Origin: Sphingobium sp. AP49
GTDB taxonomy: Bacteria; Pseudomonadota; Alphaproteobacteria; Sphingomonadales; Sphingomonadaceae
Assembly: GCF_000281715.2 (NCBI RefSeq)
Contig: NZ_CP124576.1
Location: 1,805,501-1,869,500 of the forward strand
Reading direction: 5' to 3'
Length of the DNA: 64,000 bases
Shown here piece by piece: positions 24,149-33,615 of the stretch. A model generated the notes under the pieces. That model worked only from the letters and a program-made list of their open reading frames with translations, did no database searches and had not been told where the DNA came from. The stretch's first letter is position 1. The number at the start of each line of letters is the position of its first letter. The translations under genes and the position numbers were made by a program.

Positions 24149-24931
24149 TTAGGCGGTTTGCGGCACGGCCAGCGCTGCGAGCGGGCCTTTGCCCTGGCTG
24201 ACCTGTCCGTCGAATATCTCGCGCAGCAGCTGCAGCGAGAAGAGGTGGGCGTAGATCAGCGGGAGCATGCCGTTCTGGTTGATCTTGCGCAGCTGGTCAC
24301 CGCGCAGGTCGCGCAGCTTTTCCTCATTCACCATGCGGAAGCCGCGATAGATGAAGGGCTGTTCGCTGTTGGGGGTCTGGATCGACACTTCGCCGTCCAT
24401 GAGCAGATCCATTTCGGCCAGATCCTTCATGAACTGGGCGGTCCGGGCTGCGGCCTGCTCGAAATCCTCGCAGAATTTGAGTACGCCCTTGATCAGGTCG
24501 CTCGGCTGGCCATCCTCGAACAGCATCGGGCCTTCACCGGCTGTGCCGATGGCATCGCTGGTCGGATCGAAGCAGAGCGACAGTTCGTCGCTGTCGGGGC
24601 GCAGCTTGGCCAGCATCCAGGGGTAGCGGCGCACATAGGCCGGTACATAGGCCGCTCCGCGCAGCCGGCCTTCGTCGTCGACAAAGACATTGACGCCTTC
24701 GTTGAGGCCCATCAGCGCCAGCGGCACCGATTCCACGCCTGCGGAAAAGATGATCGGCACAAAGCGTTGCGCGGTGACGAATTCATCGATGGTCAGCGGC
24801 ACGGCATGCTGCTTGGCCAGAAACGGTGCGGCATCGACCGGCTGGCTGCGATAATCGGCATGGTCCCGGCTGTTGAGCGGGATCAGGTCATTGTAGAAGA
24901 TGGGGAGGCTGTTGGCGGGCGCGCTGGCCAT
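24149..24931 (-). CDS. sapC: SapC family protein
   Basis: 260 residues spanning the whole SapC domain: FYNDLIPLNSRDHADYR near the N terminus, FVPIIFSAGVESVPLALMGL, then YVRRYPWMLAKL and GFRMVNEEKLRDLRGDQLRK. The family was named after the Campylobacter S-layer locus; in sphingomonads and Caulobacter it is usually found near TonB receptors and tryptophan-halogenase-like genes, none of which is adjacent here. No signal peptide. The molecular role is unknown. Downstream lies an unusual hairpin block and tRNA-Glu. Confidence 0.85.
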   Translation of the reverse strand: MASAPANSLPIFYNDLIPLNSRDHADYRSQPVDAAPFLAKQHAVPLTIDEFVTAQRFVPIIFSAGVESVPLALMGLNEGVNVFVDDEGRLRGAAYVPAYVRRYPWMLAKLRPDSDELSLCFDPTSDAIGTAGEGPMLFEDGQPSDLIKGVLKFCEDFEQAAARTAQFMKDLAEMDLLMDGEVSIQTPNSEQPFIYRGFRMVNEEKLRDLRGDQLRKINQNGMLPLIYAHLFSLQLLREIFDGQVSQGKGPLAALAVPQTA

Positions 24932-24993
24932 GATCTGTTTTCCGTCCTGTCTAGAAAGCGCGCAATGGCTGCGTCGCCGGTCTGCATATGGGC

Positions 24994-25115
24994 CTATACC
25001 TTAGATCGGTTCAGGTTGAGCCTGCGCCGTAAATCTTGGTCTAGAAGCCAGAAATAGAGCCTGATTGACGTCATTGGCAGAAGTGCGGAGCGCCGCCGCC
25101 TCAGACCATCAGGCG
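24994..25115 (+). repeat. Dispersed palindromic intergenic repeat, copy 1
   Basis: Roughly 120 bp that aligns along its length with 48627-48755. Shared core: GGTCTAG-A-CCA--AATAGAGCCTG-TT-ACG (25037-25070 here), with matching flanks TTCAGG.TGA and ATCAGGC. The stems are partly decayed in this copy. It lies between the promoter side of sapC and the FAD dehydrogenase gene. Confidence 0.75.
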
Positions 25116-25171
25116 CCAATGCGATAATAGGGCGCGGCGCGCTAGGCAATCGCTTTGTCGCTATGCCCGGC

Positions 25172-26626
25172 TCATCCCTCGTCGGGACGAGGGATCAGCT
25201 TGTCGGGGTTCATGATGCCCCAAGGGTCCAACGCGGCCTTGATCGCGCGCAGGGCGTGGATGCGGGCCGGGCTGGCCAGGCGGCCCAGTTCCGCCCGCTT
25301 CATCTGGCCGATGCCATGTTCGGCGGAGATGGATCCGCCGGCGGCCACGACCGCGTCATGGACGAAGGCATTGATTGCCTGCCCCTGTTGCGCGATCCAG
25401 GCCGGACCATCGCTGGTTCCCCTGGGGGCGCGTACATGAAAATGAACGTTGCCATCGCCCAGGTGGCCGAAAGAGGAGGCAGAGGTGCCGGGAAAGGCGG
25501 CTTCCGCTGCAGCGGCTGCGTCCGTCATGAAAGCCGGCATGCGGGAGACCGGGACGCTGATGTCATATTGCAGGGCGGGTCCCTGCGCCTTTTCCGCTTC
25601 CGACAGGGATTCCCGAATGCGCCAAAAGGCGTCCGCCTGCGCTTCATTCGCGGCGATCGCGGCATCGATGGCGAGCGACCGTTCCAGTGCCAGCGCCAGG
25701 GTGCCTTCCAGTCGCTCGACCGGGCCGGGGTCGCGCAGGTCGCCATGGTCCACCTCGATCAGGACATGCCAGGGCGTTCGTGTCGCGATCGGGCAGCGCG
25801 TGCCGGGGATATGCGACAATACATGGCCCAGGCCATCGTCGGCAATCACCTCGAAGCCTTCAACGCTGTCGCCCAGTTCGTTTTCGATCAGGCGCAGCAG
25901 GGCCAGGGCGTCCGCAGGGCTTGCGACGCCGACCCAGCCGACGGCGCGTGCGGCGATCGCCGGGACCAGGCGCAGCGCAGCGGCGGTGACGATACCCAAG
26001 GTGCCTTCCGCGCCGATCAGCAACTGCTTGATGTCATAGCCGCGATTGTCTTTCTTGAGCGCTTCGAGCCCATCGAAGATGCTGCCGTCGGGAAGCACGG
26101 CTTCGATCCCTTCGACCAAGGCCCGCATGGTGCCATGGCGCAGCACCTGGGTGCCGCCTGCATTGGTGGATACGAGCCCGCCGATCGTTGCCGACCCCTT
26201 TGCGCCCAGGCTCAGCGGGAATCGCCGTCCCACGGATTCGGCTGCATCGTGCAGGTTCGACAGAATGACGCCCGCTTCGCACAAGGCCAGATTGTCGTCG
26301 GGCGAAAGCATGCGGATGCGGTTCATCCGGCGCAGCGACAGGATGAGCGCCGATCCGTCGGCGGGGGGCGTTGCGCCGCCAACCATCGAGGTATTGCCGC
26401 CCTGCGGCACCAGTGCCACGCGCAGTTCCGCGGCAAGGGCGACGCAGGCGGCCACTTCTGCGGTGGTGGCCGGCGCCAATATTGCGGCGGCGCTTCCCCG
26501 ATAGCGTCCTCGCCAATCGCGCGTCCATGGGGCGATGTCGTCCGGATCGATCATGATCCCCTTGGGACCGATCAGCGCGGCGAAGCGATCGACGATGTCG
26601 GGTGCGATTTTGGCTTGTCCAGTCAT
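25172..26626 (-). CDS. FAD-binding oxidase, GlcD/D-lactate dehydrogenase type
   Basis: 484 residues. The N-terminal FAD-binding (PCMH) domain carries VPQGGNTSMVGG and GLVSTNAGGTQVLRHG, and the C-terminal FAD-oxidase domain carries SSFGHLGDGNVHFHV and GGSISAEHGIGQMK, with the metal-binding histidines expected in D-2-hydroxyacid dehydrogenases. Candidates are D-lactate, D-2-hydroxyglutarate or glycolate oxidation feeding electrons to quinone or cytochrome. No glcE or glcF partner is adjacent, which favours a single-subunit D-lactate or D-2-hydroxyglutarate enzyme. Confidence 0.88.
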   Translation of the reverse strand: MTGQAKIAPDIVDRFAALIGPKGIMIDPDDIAPWTRDWRGRYRGSAAAILAPATTAEVAACVALAAELRVALVPQGGNTSMVGGATPPADGSALILSLRRMNRIRMLSPDDNLALCEAGVILSNLHDAAESVGRRFPLSLGAKGSATIGGLVSTNAGGTQVLRHGTMRALVEGIEAVLPDGSIFDGLEALKKDNRGYDIKQLLIGAEGTLGIVTAAALRLVPAIAARAVGWVGVASPADALALLRLIENELGDSVEGFEVIADDGLGHVLSHIPGTRCPIATRTPWHVLIEVDHGDLRDPGPVERLEGTLALALERSLAIDAAIAANEAQADAFWRIRESLSEAEKAQGPALQYDISVPVSRMPAFMTDAAAAAEAAFPGTSASSFGHLGDGNVHFHVRAPRGTSDGPAWIAQQGQAINAFVHDAVVAAGGSISAEHGIGQMKRAELGRLASPARIHALRAIKAALDPWGIMNPDKLIPRPDEG

Positions 26627-26703
26627 GGGACATGCTATGCCCCGGAATTCATCGACGGTTCAACCATTGGCCGATAGCGTGCCGATCCCAAAAGGGGTTC
26701 TGC

Positions 26704-27138
26704 TTGGTTCATACCATCCTGCTGTTGCTTGCCGCGCCTGCCGCCGACCCTGTGCAGTGGGCGCAACTGACGATCGAGCAGCGCGTCATCATTCGTGTGC
26801 CCATGGCGAAGAGCGCGCGCGCGCCCGCGCGAATCGCGCCGAAGGATGGCGACAGGTGGGAGGAAAAGAAGGGGCCGCGCTGTGTGGCGCTGCGTTCGAT
26901 TCGTGCGGCCAGCATCATCGTGGCCAATGGCGTTGACCTGATCCTGGCCGACAATCATCGCTATCGCGCACGACTGGAGCGTGGCTGTAGTTCCGCAAGC
27001 TTCTACTCCGGCTTCTACGTCGAGCCAGATGAGGATGGATCGCTCTGTTCGGGGCGCGATGAATTGCAGGCGCGTAGTGGGCTAAGCTGTGCGATTGACA
27101 GTTTCAAGCGGCTGGTAGAGGCGGAGCCGGATGATTGA
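26704..27138 (+). CDS. Small exported protein of unknown function
   Basis: 144 residues. A TTG start at 26704 is proposed because AAAGGGG lies 7 nt upstream and a short signal peptide begins there (LVHTILLLLAAPAADP); the open frame reaches back to 26602 but would overlap the divergent FAD gene start. The mature part has LTIEQRVIIRVP, WEEKKGPRCVALRSIRAASIIVANGVDLILADNHRYRARLE and four cysteines near the C terminus (RGCSS, SLCSG, LSCAI). It looks like a small periplasmic protein conserved in sphingomonads; no function is known. Confidence 0.65.
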   Translation: MVHTILLLLAAPAADPVQWAQLTIEQRVIIRVPMAKSARAPARIAPKDGDRWEEKKGPRCVALRSIRAASIIVANGVDLILADNHRYRARLERGCSSASFYSGFYVEPDEDGSLCSGRDELQARSGLSCAIDSFKRLVEAEPDD

Positions 27139-27271
27139 TCGAGCAATTTGGACGATCAATCACGGCATTTTGTGCGATTTCCTTGACAAGAAGCCGATAT
27201 TTCCGCAAGTCGCGGCCGATTTCCGTCTTGCCTTCACGGTGGGCGGACAGCCTCCTGTCCCGGACATTTGA

Positions 27272-28681
27272 ATGACTTTTGCCGATCTCGGCCTTTCCGA
27301 CGAATTGCTTAAGGCCGTAAACGAGGCCGGCTATGACACGCCCACGCCGATTCAGGCGCAGGCGATCCCGCCGGTGCTGATGATGAAGGACATCATCGGC
27401 ATTGCTCAGACGGGTACGGGCAAGACGGCGAGTTTCGTACTGCCGATGATCGACATTCTTGCTCATGGCCGCGCCCGTGCATTGATGCCGCGCAGCCTGA
27501 TCCTGGAGCCTACTCGCGAACTCGCCGCTCAAGTGGCCGAGAATTTCGAGAAATATGGCAAATATCACAAGCTATCCATGGCTCTGCTGATCGGTGGCGT
27601 GCAGATGGGTGACCAGATCAAGGCGCTGGAAAAGGGCGTCGACGTGCTGATCGCGACGCCGGGCCGCCTGATGGACCTGTTCCAGCGTGGCAAGATTCTG
27701 TTGAATGGCTGCAACATGCTAGTGATCGACGAAGCCGATCGCATGCTCGACATGGGGTTCATCCCCGATATCGAGGAAATCTGCACCAAATTGCCGACGC
27801 AGCGGCAGACGCTGCTTTTTTCCGCGACCATGCCACCAGTCATCAAGAAGCTGGCTGATCGCTTTCTCGACAATCCCAAGTCGATCGAAGTGGCACGCCC
27901 GGCGACGGCGTCGACCAATATCACCCAACATTTGGTCAAGGTCGATTCGCGCAAGAAGCGCGAAGCGCTGCGTGCGATGCTCGCGGCCGAGGACGTCACC
28001 AGCGCGGTCATCTTCTGCAATCGCAAGACCACAGTGCGCGAACTCAACAAGAGTCTGCAGCGCTACGGCTTCAAGTCGGGCGAAATCCATGGCGACATCG
28101 ACCAGTCGTCGCGCATCGCCGAGCTGGAGCGGTTTCGTGACGGCACCGTCAACATCCTGGTTGCGTCTGACGTTGCCGCCCGCGGCCTGGACATCAAGGG
28201 CGTCAGCCACGTCTTCAACTTCGACGCGCCCTGGCACCCGGACGATTATGTCCATCGCATCGGACGTACCGGCCGCGCGGGCGCAAAAGGCGTCGCCTAC
28301 ACCTTTGTGACCAGCGAGGATGCGGAGGCGATCGACAATATCCAGAAGCTGATCGGCACCAAGATCAACTATGTCGATTCGCCGGATGCTTCGGCTCCCG
28401 CCGCAACGGGTGAGGGCGAGGCGCGCAAGAGTGAACGTGGTGGCCGGGATAGCCGGCGCAAGGCGGACAAATCCAAGGAAATTCGGGCCGAGGTTCGTGC
28501 CAGTGATGAGCCGCGCAAGGATGCAGGGCGCAAGGAACCGCGGCGTGATGAGGGGCGTGACCCGCCCGCTGCCGCCGTTCGCCAGGCGAGTAAGCCGCGC
28601 CTCCAGGAGCCCGACGATGGTCCGGACGATGGCTGGAATGGTCCGATGCCCGAATTCCTGAACTTCGGTTTCAACGCCTGA
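27272..28681 (+). CDS. DEAD-box ATP-dependent RNA helicase (RhlE-like)
   Basis: 469 residues. All core motifs are present: Q motif TPIQAQ, Walker A AQTGTGKT (residues 45-52), DEAD in VIDEADRMLDMGF, SAT, and the C-terminal RGLD and HRIGRTGRAG. A basic, low-complexity tail from about residue 370 (Lys/Arg/Asp-rich, ending ...FLNFGFNA) is typical of RhlE-type helicases and helps RNA binding. It remodels structured RNA, for example in ribosome assembly or mRNA decay at low temperature. A 130-bp leader precedes the ATG. Confidence 0.92.
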   Translation: MTFADLGLSDELLKAVNEAGYDTPTPIQAQAIPPVLMMKDIIGIAQTGTGKTASFVLPMIDILAHGRARALMPRSLILEPTRELAAQVAENFEKYGKYHKLSMALLIGGVQMGDQIKALEKGVDVLIATPGRLMDLFQRGKILLNGCNMLVIDEADRMLDMGFIPDIEEICTKLPTQRQTLLFSATMPPVIKKLADRFLDNPKSIEVARPATASTNITQHLVKVDSRKKREALRAMLAAEDVTSAVIFCNRKTTVRELNKSLQRYGFKSGEIHGDIDQSSRIAELERFRDGTVNILVASDVAARGLDIKGVSHVFNFDAPWHPDDYVHRIGRTGRAGAKGVAYTFVTSEDAEAIDNIQKLIGTKINYVDSPDASAPAATGEGEARKSERGGRDSRRKADKSKEIRAEVRASDEPRKDAGRKEPRRDEGRDPPAAAVRQASKPRLQEPDDGPDDGWNGPMPEFLNFGFNA

Positions 28682-28785
28682 GCCTTTGCCCCTCCGGCCG
28701 ATCTTCGGTCGGGCGGGATCGGGCGGGGTCGCTGCCAAGTGTGATCCGGGGCTGCTACGCGGAAGTCGTCTTTTTCAAGCCTGTG

Positions 28786-29532
28786 TTAGAGCAGTCCCTG
28801 CGCCCGCAGGCTGCTATGACCGCTGGCGCCGATGATGATATGATCATGAACGCCGATGCCGAGCCGTTTGCCCGCATCGATGATCTGGCGCGTGATCTCG
28901 ATATCCTGTTTGCTCGGAGACGGGTCGCCAGAGGGGTGATTGTGGACCAGGATCAGGCTGGCGGATCCTAGCTCCATGGCGCGCTTGATGACTTCGCGCG
29001 TATAGATGGCGGCCTGATCGATCGAGCCGTCACCCATATTTTCATCGCGGATCAGCATGTTCCGTGCATTGAGGTGAAGGACGCGGACTCGTTCTACACC
29101 AAGATGGGCCATGTCGGCGCGCAGATAGTCGAGCAGTGCCTGCCAACTGCCCAGCACCGGACGTTCGGCGACGGCGTTGCGCAGCATGCGCAGGGCCGTC
29201 GCCTGGACCACCTTGATGGCGGCGACGCTGGTTTCGCCCATACCCGGCACCCGGGCGATTGCCTGCCAATCTGCCGCCATCAGGCCGCCGATGCCGCCAA
29301 ATTCGTGCAACAACAATTTTGCGAGGGCTTTGGTGTCACGGCGTGGAATGGCGAGGGCGAGCAGATATTCGATCAGCTCATGGTCTAACAGCCCATCGCC
29401 GCCCGTATCCGACAGCCGTTGACGCAGGCGCGCCCGATGTCCGCTACCTTGGTGACTGGCCTTTTCGTCCTTTTCGGTCAAAGCTGGCGGTCCCCTGTCC
29501 CCGGGCGCAAAGGCTATGCTTTGCGGATTCAT
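28786..29532 (-). CDS. radC: RadC-family JAB1/MPN domain protein
   Basis: 248 residues: a helix-hairpin-helix part (about 40-110, VPGMGETSVAAIKV) then the RadC JAMM metalloprotease-like domain with EVIKRAMELGSASLILVHNHPSGDPSPSKQD, holding the zinc ligands H-x-H and Asp. Despite the name, a direct role in DNA repair is doubtful in this family. It is transcribed divergently from ydbH with a 100-bp gap. Confidence 0.9.
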   Translation of the reverse strand: MNPQSIAFAPGDRGPPALTEKDEKASHQGSGHRARLRQRLSDTGGDGLLDHELIEYLLALAIPRRDTKALAKLLLHEFGGIGGLMAADWQAIARVPGMGETSVAAIKVVQATALRMLRNAVAERPVLGSWQALLDYLRADMAHLGVERVRVLHLNARNMLIRDENMGDGSIDQAAIYTREVIKRAMELGSASLILVHNHPSGDPSPSKQDIEITRQIIDAGKRLGIGVHDHIIIGASGHSSLRAQGLL

Positions 29533-29632
29533 CGGGCAAGGTTATTTCGGTCAAGGATATTTCCGACATCTGGGACGTTGTGGTTGCGTTACGGATGGTA
29601 AGAGTGAGTTGAAGTCGGGGTTGGCAGCACGC

Positions 29633-32600
29633 ATGCAAGAGGAAGACGGCGACAAGGCAATTCGCCGCGGCTGGTGGCGCTGGCTGGGCGTTGGCACCGG
29701 CTCGCTGGCGCTCGTCCTGGTGGGATTGTGGACGCAGCGTGCGCCGATCGCCGAGAATTTCGTGAGTCGCGAACTCAATCGTCGTGGGGTTCAGGCCAAT
29801 TATGATCTGACCCAGGTGGGCCTGCGTACCCAGCGGATCGAAAATATCGTGCTGGGCGATCCTGCCAATCCTGATTTGACCGCGCGGTGGGTGGAGATCG
29901 ATATCGCCTTTTCCGGTGTGACGCCGCAGGTGGCGGCTGTGCGCGCGGGCGGGGTGCGGCTGCATGGCGCCTATCGCGATGGCGTGCTGTCGCTGGGTGA
30001 GTTGGACAAGTTTCGCGATCCCGATTCTACCGCCCCCTTTAGCTTGCCCGATATTCTGATGGGCCTGCGCGATGCGCGCATGCGGCTGGATACCGATGCG
30101 GGCGTCGTGGGCATGCGGATCGACGGCAATGGCAATTTGCGATCGGGTTTTCATGGCAAGCTGGCGCTGGCGATGCCCCGTGCTCGGCTGGCCGGATGCG
30201 GCATGGCCAATGCTCTGGCCTGGCTGGACGTCGGCATAATGAATGAGCGCCCGCATTTGCGGGGGCCGATCAAGGGCGATGCTCTGGCCTGCAGCGACGC
30301 CGGAACGGCGATTGCGCGTCCGGTGGCGCAACTTGACCTGTGGCTTGGCAAGGCGCTGGACCGCTGGAGTGGTTCAGTGGAACTGGCGGGGGAGGCGGTT
30401 CGGTCCAATGGATTGGTGCTGGCTGCACCGGCGGGCCGGATCGATTTCGATGGTACGGCCAAGGATATGGCCGGGCATGCGCGGCTCAATGCGCAGGCCG
30501 TGTCCGGCGCTGGCGCGCTGGCGCGGGCGTCGGAACTGGCCGGCACATGGCGGATGCGAGGCGGCGAAGCCGTGTTCGACGGACAGATTTCCGCGCGTGA
30601 CGCGCATGCCTCGGGGCGCGATCCGCTCGCGGGCCTGCGGCAATCGGCGAACGGCACGCCGATCGAACCGCTGGTGCGGCGCCTGGCGGATGCGGCCCGG
30701 CAGGCGGGTAAGGACAATGTGCTGCGTGCCCGTTTCGCGCTGGTGCAAAGAAATGGTGTCGGCGGCCTTGTGATCAGTGATGCGGCATTCGCGGCGCGCA
30801 GTGGCGCTCGGGTCGCGATTGCCCGCAATGGGCGCGTGACCCTGGCCTGGCCCGGGACAAAGGGCGCCGCGATCGACTGGGCGCTCGACGGCAGCGTCAC
30901 GACCGAGGGAGGTGGCTTGCCCAAGGCGGCATTGCGGCTGGCGCGGCGATCCGGCGGTGGGTTTGGCGGGCAGCTCTTCGTCGATCCCTATAGCGCGCAG
31001 GATGCACGCCTGGCGTTGGAACCGGTTCGATTTGTCGCGGAGCCGAAGGGCGATACACGCTTCACCACATCGGTGCGGCTGGACGGGCCGCTGCCGGGCG
31101 GCGGGGTCCGTGGCTTGAATGTGCCGATCGACGGGCGGTTTGCCGCAAACGGCGCGATCTCCGTCAACCCGCGCTGCTTCCCGGTATCACTGGTGGGCGC
31201 GCGCTACGGCGGTTTTGCCTTGGGCGAGACCCGTCAAACCATCTGTCCATTGGCCGGCGGGCCATTGCTGGCGGCCGGGCCGGGCGGTGTGCGGGGCGGG
31301 GCGGAAATCCGCAACATTGCGTTGTCCGGCCGCAGTGGCGACAGCCCGATGCGCTTGTCAGCCGACACCGCGCGGCTGGTGCTGGGCCAAGCTGGATTCA
31401 CGCTGACGAACGCTGATTTCGCGATCGGCCCGCAGCAGGCGCCCGTGCATCTGACCGCCGCCAGCCTGACGGGCGCCGCGCAGGGCGCTGGGCTGGTCGG
31501 GCGGATCACGGGTGCGGGCGGACGAATCGGCGCGGTGCCGCTGATCGTCGAGCGCGGCGAGGGTGACTGGCGATTTGTCGATGGTGCGCTTGGGCTGAAG
31601 GCCGCGATAGATGTGCGTGATGCCGAACCGGTCGCGCGATTCGCGCCGCTCAATGTGCCCGATTTCACACTGACGATGAAGGATAGCCGGATCACGGCGA
31701 CCGGAACGCTGCGTGCGCCGGGCAAGAATATGGCCGTGGCCAGCGCCGACATCGCGCATGATCTGGACAGCGGGAAGGGCAGGGCCGACTTGCTGGTGGC
31801 GGGACTCGACTTCGGTCCTGCGCTGCAGCCCGAAGAATTGACGCCCCTGACCAAGGGGGTGATTGCCAATGTCCGGGGCAAAATAAGCGGTGAGGGGCAT
31901 ATCCGCTGGACCGGCTCCGACGTTTCCAGCGATGGCGTTTTCCGGACCGACGGGGTCGATCTTGCCGCAGCCTTCGGTCCGGTCGAAGGGATCACGGGGG
32001 AGATTCGCTTCACCGACCTGCTGGGAATGGTCAGTGCGCCCGGTCAGCAAGTGCGTATCGCCATGGTCAATCCTGGTGTCGAGGCGCGCAACGGCACCGT
32101 GCGCTATCGGCTGGAAGCGAATCAGAAAGTGCATATCGAAGGGGGAGGCTTTCCCTTTTCGGGTGGCGAGATGGCGCTGTTGCCGACCACCATGGATTTT
32201 GGTGCCAATGTCGATCGCTACCTGACATTCCGGGTCATCGGGCTCGATGCGGGGGCCTTCATCCAGGCGATGGACCTCAAAAATGTATCGGCGACCGGGA
32301 CATTCGACGGCATCATGCCGCTGATCTTCAACGCCCAGGGCGGGCGCGTGGCGGGCGGCGTTCTGGTCGCGCGGCAGCAGGGCATGCCGCCGCTGATCAT
32401 GCCTGAAGGTGTGCTGCCGACCATCCCCTGCGATCCCACGCGCCAGTCGGGCGTGCTGTCCTATGTCGGTCCGGTATCGAACGAACAAGTCGGAGTTATG
32501 GGCAAGGTGGCCTTCGATGCGCTGAAGGACCTCCAATATAAATGCCTCACCATATTGATGGATGGCGCGCTGGACGGCGAGATGGTGACCAATGTTGTGT

Positions 32601-32878
32601 TCAACGGGGTCAATCGCGGGCAACTGGGCAGCGTGCCTCGCGGGCTTGCCGGGAATTTCGTCGGCCTGCCCTTCATCTTCAACGTCCGCATATCCGCGCC
32701 TTTCCGCGGCCTGATGCGCAATGCCCAATATTTTACCGATCCGACTCAGGCCGTGCGCGACAAGGTGGCGGAAGAGACGCAGGAGAAAATGCGGGCGCAA
32801 AGCGCGGCCGACCTGCAATCGGGCCTTGCGGTTCAGCCTGTGGCAAGCGAGACTGTGGGAAATACGGAGCCGAAATGA
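29633..32878 (+). CDS. ydbH: YdbH-like AsmA-family intermembrane phospholipid transport protein
   Basis: 1081 residues from ATG 29633; the frame is open back to 29516. One N-terminal membrane helix (RRGWWRWLGVGTGSLALVLVGLW, about residues 10-32) is followed by a long periplasmic region of repeating beta strands, the beta-groove architecture of AsmA-like proteins. The C-terminal part (FPFSGGEMALLPTTMDFG, ARQQGMPPLIMPEGVLPTIPCDP) matches YdbH. In E. coli YdbH works with YnbE as a bridge carrying phospholipids between the membranes. The gene is coupled (ATGA) to ynbE and then ydbL, the same order as in enterobacteria. Confidence 0.85.
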   Translation: MQEEDGDKAIRRGWWRWLGVGTGSLALVLVGLWTQRAPIAENFVSRELNRRGVQANYDLTQVGLRTQRIENIVLGDPANPDLTARWVEIDIAFSGVTPQVAAVRAGGVRLHGAYRDGVLSLGELDKFRDPDSTAPFSLPDILMGLRDARMRLDTDAGVVGMRIDGNGNLRSGFHGKLALAMPRARLAGCGMANALAWLDVGIMNERPHLRGPIKGDALACSDAGTAIARPVAQLDLWLGKALDRWSGSVELAGEAVRSNGLVLAAPAGRIDFDGTAKDMAGHARLNAQAVSGAGALARASELAGTWRMRGGEAVFDGQISARDAHASGRDPLAGLRQSANGTPIEPLVRRLADAARQAGKDNVLRARFALVQRNGVGGLVISDAAFAARSGARVAIARNGRVTLAWPGTKGAAIDWALDGSVTTEGGGLPKAALRLARRSGGGFGGQLFVDPYSAQDARLALEPVRFVAEPKGDTRFTTSVRLDGPLPGGGVRGLNVPIDGRFAANGAISVNPRCFPVSLVGARYGGFALGETRQTICPLAGGPLLAAGPGGVRGGAEIRNIALSGRSGDSPMRLSADTARLVLGQAGFTLTNADFAIGPQQAPVHLTAASLTGAAQGAGLVGRITGAGGRIGAVPLIVERGEGDWRFVDGALGLKAAIDVRDAEPVARFAPLNVPDFTLTMKDSRITATGTLRAPGKNMAVASADIAHDLDSGKGRADLLVAGLDFGPALQPEELTPLTKGVIANVRGKISGEGHIRWTGSDVSSDGVFRTDGVDLAAAFGPVEGITGEIRFTDLLGMVSAPGQQVRIAMVNPGVEARNGTVRYRLEANQKVHIEGGGFPFSGGEMALLPTTMDFGANVDRYLTFRVIGLDAGAFIQAMDLKNVSATGTFDGIMPLIFNAQGGRVAGGVLVARQQGMPPLIMPEGVLPTIPCDPTRQSGVLSYVGPVSNEQVGVMGKVAFDALKDLQYKCLTILMDGALDGEMVTNVVFNGVNRGQLGSVPRGLAGNFVGLPFIFNVRISAPFRGLMRNAQYFTDPTQAVRDKVAEETQEKMRAQSAADLQSGLAVQPVASETVGNTEPK

Positions 32879-33063
32879 AGATAGCAGCGATCATGATGGC
32901 GGGCCTGGCCGCCGCGGCCCTGGGGGGATGTATTCAGGTCAAAGCCCCGGACAAGCCGATCGAGATCAACCTGAATGTGAAGATCCAGCAGGAGGTCGTC
33001 GTCAAACTGGAGAAGGACGCCCAGGATCTGATCAACAATAACCCGGAGTTGTTCCCGCAATGA
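32875..33063 (+). CDS. ynbE: YnbE-like outer-membrane lipoprotein
   Basis: 62 residues. Lipoprotein signal peptide with lipobox LGGC (Cys19), then IQVKAPDKPIEINLNVKIQ and VVVKLEKDAQDLINNNPELF, the YnbE signature. In E. coli this small lipoprotein stacks onto the C-terminal end of YdbH to complete the intermembrane bridge. Both ends of the gene overlap its neighbours by ATGA, so all three proteins are made in fixed proportion. Confidence 0.88.
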   Translation: MKIAAIMMAGLAAAALGGCIQVKAPDKPIEINLNVKIQQEVVVKLEKDAQDLINNNPELFPQ

Positions 33064-33446
33064 CACGCAAGTTGATGTTCGCTGCCGCACTGCTGGGCGG
33101 CCTTGCCATGGCCGGTGCCGCACAGGCACAGAGCGCCGCTGCGGCGGCGATCGCAGCCGGCACGGTGGGTGAGCAGGCCGATGGCTATCTGGGCATCGCC
33201 GGGACGGTAAGCGCCGATGTCCGGGCCGATGTCGAATCGATCAACATCAAGCGCCGCGCCGCCTATACCGACCTTGCCGGCAAGCGTGGGGTGACGGTGC
33301 AGGATGTGGCTGCTGCGACGGGCTGTCAGACGCTGAGCAGCCGTGTCCGTCAGGGCCAGGCCTATCGGATCGGGGGCGGTGGATGGCAGACCAAGGGCGC
33401 CGGGCCGATCGCGCTACCCGCTTATTGTGCGACAGCGGGGCAATAG
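33060..33446 (+). CDS. ydbL: YdbL family (DUF1318) periplasmic protein
   Basis: 128 residues. Signal peptide to ...MAGAAQAQ, then a DUF1318 domain with GTVGEQADGYLGIAGTVSADVRADVESINIKRRAAYTDLA, in which the E-Q-x-D-G-Y-L-G motif is diagnostic. It acts with YdbH and YnbE and is thought to regulate or chaperone bridge assembly. It is last gene in the three-gene operon (ATGA overlap with ynbE). The two cysteines in GCQTLSS and PAYCATAG may form a disulfide. Confidence 0.85.
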   Translation: MTRKLMFAAALLGGLAMAGAAQAQSAAAAAIAAGTVGEQADGYLGIAGTVSADVRADVESINIKRRAAYTDLAGKRGVTVQDVAAATGCQTLSSRVRQGQAYRIGGGGWQTKGAGPIALPAYCATAGQ

Positions 33447-33510
33447 CGATCTTCTGGCGGACTTTCGCCGATGGTTCGTCTGGGCAAAACTATCTCCTGC
33501 CCAAGTATAG

Positions 33511-33539
33511 TTGACTATCCGCAATCCCCTTTCTAAACG
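33511..33539 (+). promoter_or_regulatory. Possible sigma-70 promoter of the atp operon
   Basis: TTGACT (33511-33516) and TAAACG (33534-33539) are separated by 17 bp and lie about 75 bp upstream of atpI in the 169-bp gap after ydbL. The -35 is good and the -10 weak. Confidence 0.3.
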
Positions 33540-33615
33540 GGCCGCGCCTTGACGGGTGCAGCCGCAAGCGCCATGCCGCCTGCCGTTGGGTGTGAACCTG
33601 AACGGAAGGATGGCC

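Noticed and set aside
28682..28785. Terminator after the DEAD-box helicase gene
   Set aside because: CCGGCCGA/TCGGTCGG needs a wobble pair and has no T run, so evidence is insufficient.
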